From: Rhodococcus sp. H36-A4 | Lineage (GTDB): Bacteria; Actinomycetota; Actinomycetes; Mycobacteriales; Mycobacteriaceae | Assembly (NCBI RefSeq): GCF_027158005.1 | Contig: NZ_JAPVLQ010000006.1 | Location: 186,001-250,000 of the forward strand | Direction of reading: 5' to 3' | DNA: 64,000 bases | Part shown: positions 1 through 7,244 of the stretch, in pieces | How the letters are laid out: every line of letters starts with the position of its first letter | Position numbering within the stretch: the stretch's first letter is position 1 | Translations under genes and position numbers: made by a program | The notes under the pieces: model-generated | Told to the model about the DNA's origin: nothing | Seen by the model: the letters and a program-made list of their open reading frames with translations, nothing else | The model's database searches: none

Positions 1-279
<279 letters not shown>

Positions 280-280
280 C

Positions 281-757
281 ATGCGCATGGAGCAGATGTA
301 CCAAGAGGTCATTCTCGACCACTACAAACACCCGCACGGGCGCGGTCTTCGCGAGCCGTTCGGAGCCGAGGTCCACCACGTCAACCCGACTTGCGGTGAC
401 GAGGTGACGTTGCGGGTGAACATCGACGATGGTGGAACCGTCACCGACGTGTCCTACGACGGGCAGGGCTGTTCGATCAGTCAGGCTGCGACTTCGGTCC
501 TCACGGATCAGGTCATCGGACTACCCGTCGAGCAAGCGATGAGAGTCGTGGATGCCTTCAGTGAAATGGTCGGCAGCAGAGGTACCGTAGATGGTGACGA
601 GGATGTCATCGGCGATGGAATCGCGTTCGTTGGAGTGTCCAAATATCCCGCCCGCGTCAAGTGTGCGCTGCTCGGATGGATGGCCTTCAAGGATGCGGTT
701 GTTCGAATAGTAGAAGAGACTCCCGCAGCACCCGCACGATCCGGAGGACAGGTATGA
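281..757 (+). CDS. sufU: SufU, zinc-dependent sulfurtransferase of the SUF system
   Basis: The 158-residue product is a SufU/IscU-fold protein that accepts persulfide sulfur from SufS. The expected ligands are visible: Cys38 with Asp40 (PTCGDE), Cys64 (GQGCS) and Cys127 (VKCAL), the Cys/Asp/Cys/Cys zinc set of Gram-positive SufU, along with the 18-21 residue SufU insertion between the second and third ligands. The ATG at 281 follows the sufS stop by one base, so translation is probably coupled. The longer in-frame ORF starting at 218 would overlap sufS and is not needed. The gene overlaps sufT by four bases (ATGA). Confidence 0.95.
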   Translation: MRMEQMYQEVILDHYKHPHGRGLREPFGAEVHHVNPTCGDEVTLRVNIDDGGTVTDVSYDGQGCSISQAATSVLTDQVIGLPVEQAMRVVDAFSEMVGSRGTVDGDEDVIGDGIAFVGVSKYPARVKCALLGWMAFKDAVVRIVEETPAAPARSGGQV

Positions 758-1194
758 CCCAGACACAGACAACCGATTCGCAGAACGGTGCCACTGCTGC
801 GCCCGAGACCGACTCGGCCGGCTCGGCTCCGGCCGACTCGTCGTCTACGGCGGTGCCTGCATCGCTCACCCCGGATGAGATCAAGGTTCTCGAAGACCTC
901 GAAGAGGCAATGCGCGATGTGGTCGACCCCGAGCTCGGGATCAACGTCGTCGACCTCGGCCTGGTGTACGACATCAATATCGACGCCGACGACATCGTCA
1001 CGGTCGATATGACGCTGACTTCGGCTGCGTGCCCGCTGACAGACGTCATCGAAGATCAGGCGCGTGGCGCGCTTGTGCGAAGTGGTCTGTGCGCCGACCT
1101 GAAGATCAATTGGGTGTGGATGCCGCCTTGGGGACCGGACAAGATCACCGACGACGGACGTGAGCAGCTCAGGGCTCTCGGCTTTACCGTGTGA
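754..1194 (+). CDS. sufT: SufT-like MIP18/DUF59 iron-sulfur assembly factor
   Basis: The 146-residue protein has a low-complexity Ala/Ser/Thr-rich N-terminus (about residues 1-38) followed by a DUF59/MIP18 domain. The domain shows DVVDPELGINVVDLGLVYD and the conserved cysteine of this family at Cys93 (SAACPLTD). DUF59 proteins help mature or deliver Fe-S clusters. The ATG at 754 overlaps the sufU stop as ATGA, which places it in the suf operon. M. tuberculosis Rv1466 is the positional equivalent. This is the last suf gene, and a hairpin follows it. The N-terminal tail is probably disordered. Confidence 0.92.
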   Translation: MTQTQTTDSQNGATAAPETDSAGSAPADSSSTAVPASLTPDEIKVLEDLEEAMRDVVDPELGINVVDLGLVYDINIDADDIVTVDMTLTSAACPLTDVIEDQARGALVRSGLCADLKINWVWMPPWGPDKITDDGREQLRALGFTV

Positions 1195-1223
1195 TCTCGC
1201 CTCGTGAGGGCTAATTACGCGTA

Positions 1224-1267
1224 GGTTCACCAGTACGCTCGGTATGTCCTGGACGTTCTGGTGAACC
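1224..1267 (+). terminator. Stem-loop terminator after the suf operon
   Basis: A perfect 10-bp inverted repeat (GGTTCACCAG / CTGGTGAACC) with a 24-base loop lies 29 bases after the sufT stop. On the + strand the right arm is followed by GAATTTTGC, a short T-run. A second hairpin for the converging ku gene follows directly. Confidence 0.6.
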
Positions 1268-1297
1268 GAATTTTGCTCGAAGGCGTCCTAGCTTGAA

Positions 1298-1330
1298 CGA
1301 ACCTGCAGGTTTTTGGTCGATGCAGGTTCG
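1298..1330 (-). terminator. Stem-loop terminator after ku
   Basis: A perfect 10-bp inverted repeat (CGAACCTGCA / TGCAGGTTCG) with a 13-base loop lies immediately downstream of the ku stop codon (TAA at 1334-1332) on the minus strand. With the hairpin at 1224-1267 it separates two converging transcription units. Confidence 0.6.
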
Positions 1331-1331
1331 G

Positions 1332-2309
1332 TTATGCGCCTTTTCTAGCCGGCGCCGACTTTTCGGCAGCGGGTCGCTTTGACGGCGCAGTGTTTTTGGC
1401 GGGTGCTTTCTTTGCGGCCGCCTTCTTCTGCGGAGTTTTCTCCTCCGACGCACTCTTGTTCTCCGACGCACCCTTGTTCGCGGCCGTCTTGGTCTTGGAA
1501 GACGAGTGTGCGGTCTTGGCGCTCTTGCCCGCGGCTTCGACGCTGCGTTGGAGGGCAGCCACCAGGTCGACGACCTCGGCGTCTTCGCCGTCGCTGGTTG
1601 TCTCGCCCTCGGGACGGACGACCTTCTCTCCACCGTTCTCGATCGTGTCGTCGATCAGCTTACGTAGTTCGATCTGGTAGTCGTCCGTGTACTCCGTGGG
1701 ATCGAAATCTGACGACATACTCTCCACCAGTGAGGTGGCCATCTTGACTTCCTGAGGCCTTGCTTCGGGTGCATCGTCCAGCGAGGGGAATTCCGCGGCC
1801 CGCACCTCGTCCGGCCACAGCAATGTCTGGATCACAAGAGTATTCTCGCGAACCCGCAAGGCGGCCAGTCGCGTCTTCTGCCGCAAGGTGAAATGCACCA
1901 GCGCGGTACGTTCCGTATCCAGGAGTGTCTGTCGCAACAGCACATATGCCTTCGGCGACGAAGAGTCGGGTTCGAGGAAATAGCTCTTGTCGTACAGGAT
2001 GGGATCGATTTGTTCGGTAGGGACGAATTCCAGGACCGGGATCTCGTGTTTTTCGGCGGCGGGGAGCTTGTCGAAATCTTCGTCGGTCAGGATGACGCGT
2101 TCACCGTCGGGTGAGTCGTACGCCTTGTCGATGTCGGCGAACTGCACCGATTTGCCGCATTCGGAGCAGACACGATCGTATTTGATCCGACCGCCGTCTT
2201 TCGCGTGTACCTGGTGGAACCGGATGTCGTGTGTCTCCGTCGCGGAGTACACCTTGACAGGCACGTTGACGAGCCCGAAGGCGATAGATCCCTTCCATAT
2301 GGAACGCAT
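1332..2309 (-). CDS. ku: Ku, DNA double-strand-break end-binding protein
   Basis: The 325-residue protein opens with MRSIWKGSIAFGLVNVPVKV, the characteristic start of bacterial Ku. It forms a ring-shaped homodimer that threads onto broken DNA ends for non-homologous end joining and recruits ligase LigD. The Ku core runs to about residue 250. The last 75 residues form a Lys/Ala/Ser-rich tail with repeated KKAAAKK-like motifs, similar in type to the DNA-binding tails of mycobacterial and streptomycete Ku. An in-frame ATG three codons upstream (2318) is possible, but the family usually starts at MRxIW. No ligD is in the window. A hairpin follows the stop. Confidence 0.95.
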   Translation of the reverse strand: MRSIWKGSIAFGLVNVPVKVYSATETHDIRFHQVHAKDGGRIKYDRVCSECGKSVQFADIDKAYDSPDGERVILTDEDFDKLPAAEKHEIPVLEFVPTEQIDPILYDKSYFLEPDSSSPKAYVLLRQTLLDTERTALVHFTLRQKTRLAALRVRENTLVIQTLLWPDEVRAAEFPSLDDAPEARPQEVKMATSLVESMSSDFDPTEYTDDYQIELRKLIDDTIENGGEKVVRPEGETTSDGEDAEVVDLVAALQRSVEAAGKSAKTAHSSSKTKTAANKGASENKSASEEKTPQKKAAAKKAPAKNTAPSKRPAAEKSAPARKGA

Positions 2310-2354
2310 GAGGTTCATGATTCACGAGGCACGGGTGTCGTGTCGAGGGTTTCG

Positions 2355-3521
2355 TTATCGAGACGACGAGTGATGGCCGTTTCCCCGCCGCGGATTGACT
2401 ACCGTTCGCGCTATCGCCATGCGAGCTCGAGGTGGCAGCGTCGGGAACATTCGCATCATTGCGTTCATCGTTGCGAGTGGATCCGTTCGGTTGGACAGGT
2501 AGGCAGTCTGCTGGGCGACCGGAAGCTCGAAGAAGCTGGCGAAGAAGTGGGGGATCAGCTCGGGTTCGAGTTCGAGCGCGGTACGTAGCCCGAGGTTGCG
2601 TAGACGTTGGACCGCCCAAACCGACAGGGGGCGAACAGAATTTCCGGTGCGAAGTGTCGCGACTACGGTGTCGGCTGTGGCCAGTGATGCTGCGACGCTG
2701 TAGCCGGTGGCGGGGTGCATGAGACTGGATCGTGCGCCGAACCGCACAGCCCCGCGTTCACCTCGCAGGTGCCCTGGCGGTTGTACCGGAAACCGGACGC
2801 GTTCGATCGGCTCGGTCCCCGTCGGGCGGGCGCCGCGGTTGTGTAATCGTTTCGCGAGGCGATCTCGTAGGACATCGAGACCCAGTGGCGGACTCCCCAC
2901 AAGACAGGTCTCTTCGAGCAGGATTCGATCGTCGTCGAGCGGGACCGCATACAGAAAGCTCGGTACCTCCTCAGGTGAGGTGCCATTGTCGTATCGCCAG
3001 TCCATGAACCAAGCACTGGTGTCCTCCAGGAGCGAAACGCCCGCCGAGCGATCGACGACGATGCCGTATGCCGTCTGTTCGGCGAGACCTAGCACGCCGG
3101 CGGATCCGCGCGCGTCGACAATCGTGCGTCCGGTGACCGTTCTCCCGTCGGCGAGACGCACGGCGTCCTTGGTCACCGATGTGGCTGTTCCTCGGAGCAC
3201 ACGTGTGGATCCTTCGCTGAGCACCTGTTGCAGCGCAGCGGTGTCGAGTACGCAATACCTCCGATCGATCGTGTGACGTCGTACCGTCCACGCCGCCGGC
3301 CGAGCGATGGTCGACGCGACGGCTGCGGCGGGGAGCCAGTGGGGGAGCTCGTCCGACCAGGCCGAATATGTCGGGGTCCAGCGCCTGTTGGGGTGAGGAT
3401 CGATGGCTACGACGTCGACCCCGGCGGCGGACGCTCGATGTGAGAGGGCGCGACCCGCCGGGCCCAGCCCGACCACGACGAGGTCCGCCGCAACGTCTTG
3501 GGACAGCGTTGAATCGTTCAC
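2355..3521 (-). CDS. Lycopene-cyclase-family flavoprotein (CrtL type)
   Basis: The 388-residue protein has an N-terminal dinucleotide-binding motif, DLVVVGLGPAGRALSHRA (about residues 13-30), and the CrtL/CrtY-type sequence TYSAWSDELPHW shortly after. These mark the plant-type lycopene beta-cyclase family, which cyclises the ends of lycopene. Rhodococcus erythropolis has an asymmetrically acting member (CrtLm), so a role in monocyclic carotenoid synthesis is likely. No other carotenoid gene is nearby, as is common when crt genes are scattered. Its start overlaps the upstream SDR stop by four bases, so the two are probably co-transcribed. It ends 46 bases before ku. Confidence 0.8.
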   Translation of the reverse strand: MNDSTLSQDVAADLVVVGLGPAGRALSHRASAAGVDVVAIDPHPNRRWTPTYSAWSDELPHWLPAAAVASTIARPAAWTVRRHTIDRRYCVLDTAALQQVLSEGSTRVLRGTATSVTKDAVRLADGRTVTGRTIVDARGSAGVLGLAEQTAYGIVVDRSAGVSLLEDTSAWFMDWRYDNGTSPEEVPSFLYAVPLDDDRILLEETCLVGSPPLGLDVLRDRLAKRLHNRGARPTGTEPIERVRFPVQPPGHLRGERGAVRFGARSSLMHPATGYSVAASLATADTVVATLRTGNSVRPLSVWAVQRLRNLGLRTALELEPELIPHFFASFFELPVAQQTAYLSNRTDPLATMNAMMRMFPTLPPRARMAIARTVVNPRRGNGHHSSSR

Positions 3522-4309
3522 AGTCCGCCGGTGGCCAGCAATCCGCCATCCACCCGGACGGTTTCGCCGGTGATCCAGGACGATGCGTCGGATACGAGGA
3601 ATCCCACGAGACTTGCGACGTCTTCCGGAGATCCGAGCCGCTTCATCGGATATGCCGCGGCAGCGTGCTCCTCACCTCCAGCCACCAGCGCCTCGGCAAA
3701 CTTCGTCTTGACCACGCCCGGTGCGACTGCGTTCACTCGTATCGATGGTCCCAGCTGCCACGCGAGTTCTTCGGTCAAGCGGATCAGGGCCGCTTTGGAA
3801 GCGCCGTACGCAGCGATCACACCCGTGGAGCGCAGGCCTGCGACGCTCGCGACGTTCACTACGGCACCACCGTGCGCGCCCATCCAGGCTCGGTAGGCCT
3901 CCTGGATGTACCCCAATGTGGCGACGACATTGGTGTCGAAGATCTTCTTGACACCGTCGAGATCGGCGTCCATCAGCGAACCGTAGACAGGATTGATGCC
4001 GGTGTTGTTGATCAGGATGTCGAGCGAACCGAATACCTCGATCGTCTTGTCCACCGAGTCGCGACGGGAGCCCGCATCACCGGCATTGCCTGCAATTGCC
4101 AGGACCCTGTCGGTCCCGTTTCCGGTGGCTTCGCCGAGTTGGCGGGCCGCCTCGGCCAGCGGTTCCGGTTTACGAGCGGTGATCGTCACACGTGCGCCTC
4201 GAGCAAGCAGCTCGGCGGCGATTGCCTTGCCGATTCCTCGGCTGGCACCGGTGACGAGAGCCACTCGGCCTGTCAGATCCTGCTCTTGGGCTGTTTTTGC
4301 GGCGGTCAT
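3518..4309 (-). CDS. Short-chain dehydrogenase/reductase, FabG-like
   Basis: The 263-residue classical SDR has the cofactor motif VTGASRGIGKA near residues 18-28, NNTG near 100, the catalytic serine in NVASVAG and the active-site YGASK near 168-172. The C-terminus SWITGETVRVDGG is typical of FabG-like 3-ketoacyl reductases. The arginines after the glycine motif (TARKPEP) favour NADP(H), by inference. The substrate cannot be deduced. It is the first gene of a minus-strand unit and overlaps the carotenoid cyclase-like gene by four bases. About 200 bases separate it from the divergent ABC-F gene. Confidence 0.85.
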   Translation of the reverse strand: MTAAKTAQEQDLTGRVALVTGASRGIGKAIAAELLARGARVTITARKPEPLAEAARQLGEATGNGTDRVLAIAGNAGDAGSRRDSVDKTIEVFGSLDILINNTGINPVYGSLMDADLDGVKKIFDTNVVATLGYIQEAYRAWMGAHGGAVVNVASVAGLRSTGVIAAYGASKAALIRLTEELAWQLGPSIRVNAVAPGVVKTKFAEALVAGGEEHAAAAYPMKRLGSPEDVASLVGFLVSDASSWITGETVRVDGGLLATGGL

Positions 4310-4383
4310 GAATCAAGACGTTACCGGTGTCACTGCTCGGACGGTCGGTAGCACGGCCCCCGAGGGGTTAAAATGGGAGGTTC

Positions 4384-4506
4384 ATGGGCCATGAGTGGTT
4401 TCAGGGCCAGGCCCAGCGCACCTTCGACGAGTCATCGTTCGCTACCGCCTGCGACTCGACCGCTCGTGAAAACGGCCAGACGCCGAACTTCGCCCGCTAT
4501 AGCTAG
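4384..4506 (+). CDS. Possible 40-codon leader ORF before the ABC-F gene
   Basis: An ATG at 4384 opens a 40-codon frame (starting MGHEWFQGQAQRTF) that ends in TAG at 4504-4506. The stop codon overlaps the AGGAG ribosome-binding site (4505-4509) of the ABC-F gene, whose GTG start is at 4517 in another frame. A TAAAAT hexamer at 4369-4374 could be a -10 box placing the transcript start close to this ATG, and GGGAGG lies just upstream at 4375-4380. Short leader ORFs control many antibiotic-resistance ABC-F genes, and the M. tuberculosis homologue Rv1473 belongs to the WhiB7 regulon. The peptide resembles nothing I know, and chance occurrence is possible. Confidence 0.4.
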   Translation: MGHEWFQGQAQRTFDESSFATACDSTARENGQTPNFARYS

Positions 4507-4516
4507 GAGCACCCGC

Positions 4517-6148
4517 GTGATTACCGCCACCGACTTGGAAGTTCGTGCCGGTGTCCGCACGTTGCTCTCGACGCAAGGACCAGCACTCCGCGTACAAGGT
4601 GGAGACCGTATCGGGTTGGTCGGCCGTAACGGAGCGGGCAAGACCACGACGCTGAGAATTCTTGCGGGTGAGGGCGAACCCTACGCGGGCACCGTTGTGC
4701 GTACGGGCGATCTCGGATACTTGCCACAGGACCCGAAAGAGGGCGACCTCGATGTGCTTGCCCGGGATCGAGTTCTCTCCGCGCGTGGACTCGACACCTT
4801 GTTGCATCGCATGGAGAAGCAGCAGGCGTTGATGGCCGAGGTCGCCGACGAGGCGCTTCTGGACAAGGCGGTCCGCAAGTACGGCGAGCTCGAGGAGCGA
4901 TTCGCATCGCTGGGCGGTTACGAAGCAGAGAGCGAAGCAGCGCGAATCTGCAACAGCCTGGGACTTGCCGATCGCATTCTCGCCCAAGCACTGCGCACGC
5001 TGTCCGGCGGCCAACGTCGGCGCGTGGAACTTGCGCGCATTCTGTTCGCGGCCTCCGACGGGAGCGGCGGACGGTCCGACACGACACTACTGCTCGACGA
5101 ACCCACCAACCACCTCGACGCCGACTCCATCACCTGGCTCCGTGGGTTCCTGCAGAATCACGATGGCGGGTTGATCGTGATCAGCCACGACGTCGACCTT
5201 CTGAGTGACGTAGTCAACCGCGTGTGGTTCCTCGATGCGGTGCGCGGCGAAGCCGATGTCTACAACATGAACTGGAAAAAGTACATCGATGCTCGGGCAA
5301 CCGACGAGCAGCGCAGGCGGCGTGAGCGTGCCAATGCGGAGAAGAAGGCAGGCGCGTTGCGCGTGCAGGCCGCGAAGATGGGCGCGAAAGCAACCAAAGC
5401 TGTTGCCGCGCAGAACATGGCAAAGCGTGCCGACAAGCTCATGGCCAACCTCGACGCCGAGCGAGTCTCGGACAAAGTTGCGCACATCCGCTTCCCTGAA
5501 CCTGCACCCTGCGGCAAGACCCCCCTCATGGCGAAGAACCTCACCAAGATGTACGGGTCGCTGGAAATCTTCGCCGGAGTCGATCTGGCCATCGACCGCG
5601 GCAGCCGCGTCGTAGTACTCGGACTCAACGGTGCGGGTAAGACGACCTTGCTTCGGATTCTTGCGGGTACCGAAAAGTCCGACGCCGGTGAGATCCTCGC
5701 CGGCCACGGACTCCGCGTCGGATACTTCGCACAGGAACACGACACACTCGACGATCGCGCGTCGGTGTGGGAGAACATTCGCCATGCGGCACCGGACACA
5801 GGGGAGCAGGAGTTGCGCTCGCTGCTGGGGGCGTTCATGTTTACCGGACCGCAGCTGGAGCAGCCGGCGGGCACGCTGTCGGGCGGTGAGAAGACCAGAC
5901 TTGCACTTGCCGGACTTGTGTCCTCTGCAGCCAACGTCCTGCTTCTCGACGAGCCGACGAACAACCTCGACCCGATTTCACGTGAACAGGTGCTCGATGC
6001 TCTCCGTAGTTACAAGGGAGCCGTCGTGTTGGTCACTCACGACCCTGGTGCGGCCGAAGCTCTGTCACCCGAGCGGGTCATTCTGCTGCCCGACGGCAAC
6101 GAGGACCACTGGTCGCAGGACTACCTTGAACTGATTCAGCTGGCCTGA
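4517..6148 (+). CDS. ABC-F family ATPase (ribosome-associated, Rv1473-like)
   Basis: The 543-residue protein has two ABC ATPase domains and no membrane segments. Domain 1 has Walker A GRNGAGKT at residues 36-43, signature LSGGQRRR and Walker B LLLDEPTNHLD. Domain 2 has GLNGAGKT near 368, LSGGEKTR and LLLDEPTNNLD. The Lys/Ala/Arg-rich linker between them is the segment that reaches the ribosomal P site in ABC-F proteins. These proteins translate-protect or rescue ribosomes, and Rv1473 has been linked to macrolide tolerance. The GTG at 4517 is chosen because AGGAG stands seven bases upstream and the length matches Rv1473. An upstream in-frame extension to 4373 looks non-native. Confidence 0.9.
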   Translation: MITATDLEVRAGVRTLLSTQGPALRVQGGDRIGLVGRNGAGKTTTLRILAGEGEPYAGTVVRTGDLGYLPQDPKEGDLDVLARDRVLSARGLDTLLHRMEKQQALMAEVADEALLDKAVRKYGELEERFASLGGYEAESEAARICNSLGLADRILAQALRTLSGGQRRRVELARILFAASDGSGGRSDTTLLLDEPTNHLDADSITWLRGFLQNHDGGLIVISHDVDLLSDVVNRVWFLDAVRGEADVYNMNWKKYIDARATDEQRRRRERANAEKKAGALRVQAAKMGAKATKAVAAQNMAKRADKLMANLDAERVSDKVAHIRFPEPAPCGKTPLMAKNLTKMYGSLEIFAGVDLAIDRGSRVVVLGLNGAGKTTLLRILAGTEKSDAGEILAGHGLRVGYFAQEHDTLDDRASVWENIRHAAPDTGEQELRSLLGAFMFTGPQLEQPAGTLSGGEKTRLALAGLVSSAANVLLLDEPTNNLDPISREQVLDALRSYKGAVVLVTHDPGAAEALSPERVILLPDGNEDHWSQDYLELIQLA

Positions 6149-6241
6149 TCGGCGATTTTCTCGTGGTCGAAGTGTGATGTCCTCTACCCTGGTTGTGCGG
6201 GGGTGTTCGGTGAGTGAAGTGTCGCTGACTGGAGGAACGCC

Positions 6242-6487
6242 ATGCCACCACTACCGGCCCGAGGATCCGTCACCGAGTCCGAGGGCCCGCCTATCGGTAA
6301 AGGCGCACGGATTACCGGCGAATCGCGCGATCGGCTCCGAGCGTCACTGCAGGAGCAGTACTCCGCAGGGGCCAGCATTCGCAGTCTGGCCCACGATCTC
6401 GGCAGATCCTACGGATTCGTGCACAAGATACTGGCCGAATCGGGTGTCGCGTTACGTTCGAGGGGCGGCCCTAATCGGCAGAAGTGA
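6242..6487 (+). CDS. Small helix-turn-helix protein (Rv1473A-like)
   Basis: The 81-residue protein carries a resolvase/transposase-type helix-turn-helix, with LQEQYSAGASIRSLAHDLGR followed by SYGFVHKIL at about residues 36-65. It is preceded by a good ribosome-binding site (GGAGGAA, 6231-6237). M. tuberculosis has a small regulator-like gene, Rv1473A, in the same place between the ABC-F gene and the TetR gene, and small proteins of this type are widespread in actinobacteria. A DNA-binding regulatory role is likely, but the target is unknown. It converges on acnR. Confidence 0.8.
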   Translation: MPPLPARGSVTESEGPPIGKGARITGESRDRLRASLQEQYSAGASIRSLAHDLGRSYGFVHKILAESGVALRSRGGPNRQK

Positions 6488-6514
6488 CATCGCGCCGAAT
6501 AGCTGTACAGGGGG

Positions 6515-7087
6515 CTAAGTGCTGTCGGGCCTGCGAACCGATGCTTCGACAAGGTCCAGTACCGCCGAGAGATTTGGTCCTCCCTGACCGGAGGCGATGC
6601 GAGCGACAAGACCGTCGAGCACGAGATCGAGATAGTCGTGCATCACATCCTTCGGAACGTCCTCACGCAGTTTGCCCGCCGTTTTCTGACGTTCCAGACG
6701 GGCAAGGGTTGCATCGGTGAGTTCCGAGGATTTCTCCGCCCAGCTCTTCCTGAATTCCGGATCGGTGCGTAAGCGCCGCGCTATTTCCAGCCGAGTACCG
6801 AGCCACTCGAACCGATCGGGTTGCTCGAGAATGTCCCGCATGACCTGAACCAGGCCTTGACGAGCAGCCACTTCTGCCATTCGTCGAGCATCTTCCTGCG
6901 CGAGCGCGAGAAACAACCCGTCCTTGTCCTTGAAGTGGTGAAAGATCGCACCTCTGGACAGACCAGTCGTCTCCTCGAGGCGGCGGACCGTCGCACCCTC
7001 GTAGCCGAATTCACCGAAGCAACGTCGTGCGCCGTCGAGGATCTCGCTACGTCGTGCTGCCAAATGGTCCTCACTGACCTTCGGCAC
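6515..7087 (-). CDS. acnR: TetR-family repressor AcnR
   Basis: The 190-residue regulator has a TetR N-terminal helix-turn-helix (about residues 28-48, with ETTGLSRGAIFHHFKDKDGL). It stands directly downstream of the aconitase gene on the same strand, the arrangement of acn-acnR in Corynebacterium glutamicum and of Rv1475c-Rv1474c in M. tuberculosis, where the TetR protein represses aconitase. The effector in the known cases is citrate or a related ligand. A 16-bp sequence close to the C. glutamicum AcnR operator is seen upstream of acn (10166-10181). A long hairpin separates the two genes and could reduce acnR expression relative to acn. Confidence 0.88.
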   Translation of the reverse strand: MPKVSEDHLAARRSEILDGARRCFGEFGYEGATVRRLEETTGLSRGAIFHHFKDKDGLFLALAQEDARRMAEVAARQGLVQVMRDILEQPDRFEWLGTRLEIARRLRTDPEFRKSWAEKSSELTDATLARLERQKTAGKLREDVPKDVMHDYLDLVLDGLVARIASGQGGPNLSAVLDLVEASVRRPDST

Positions 7088-7129
7088 ACTGCCTCCTTCA
7101 TAGGCTGATACGTGGTCCCGCCTTCAGCG

Positions 7130-7194
7130 CAGAACGCGCACGCCCACTGTCTGTTCGAGCCTGAACCGGGCTCGAAGTGGTCGTGCGCGTTCTG
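7130..7194. repeat. Extended 65-base stem-loop between acn and acnR
   Basis: The outer arms CAGAACGCGCACG (7130-7142) and CGTGCGCGTTCTG (7182-7194) pair over 13 bp. Inside, CCAC (7144-7147) pairs with GTGG (7177-7180) and TTCGAGCC (7154-7161) with GGCTCGAA (7169-7176), leaving a 7-base loop. It starts 50 bases after the acn stop on the minus strand, in the acn-to-acnR direction. There is no clear T-run after it, so it may stabilise the acn mRNA 3' end or attenuate read-through into acnR. The structure is directly visible; the role is inference. Confidence 0.7.
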
Positions 7195-7244
7195 AGTCTC
7201 ACTGGTCGAGTTCACTCACCAGGGCCGAGCTTGAAAAGAAGTGC

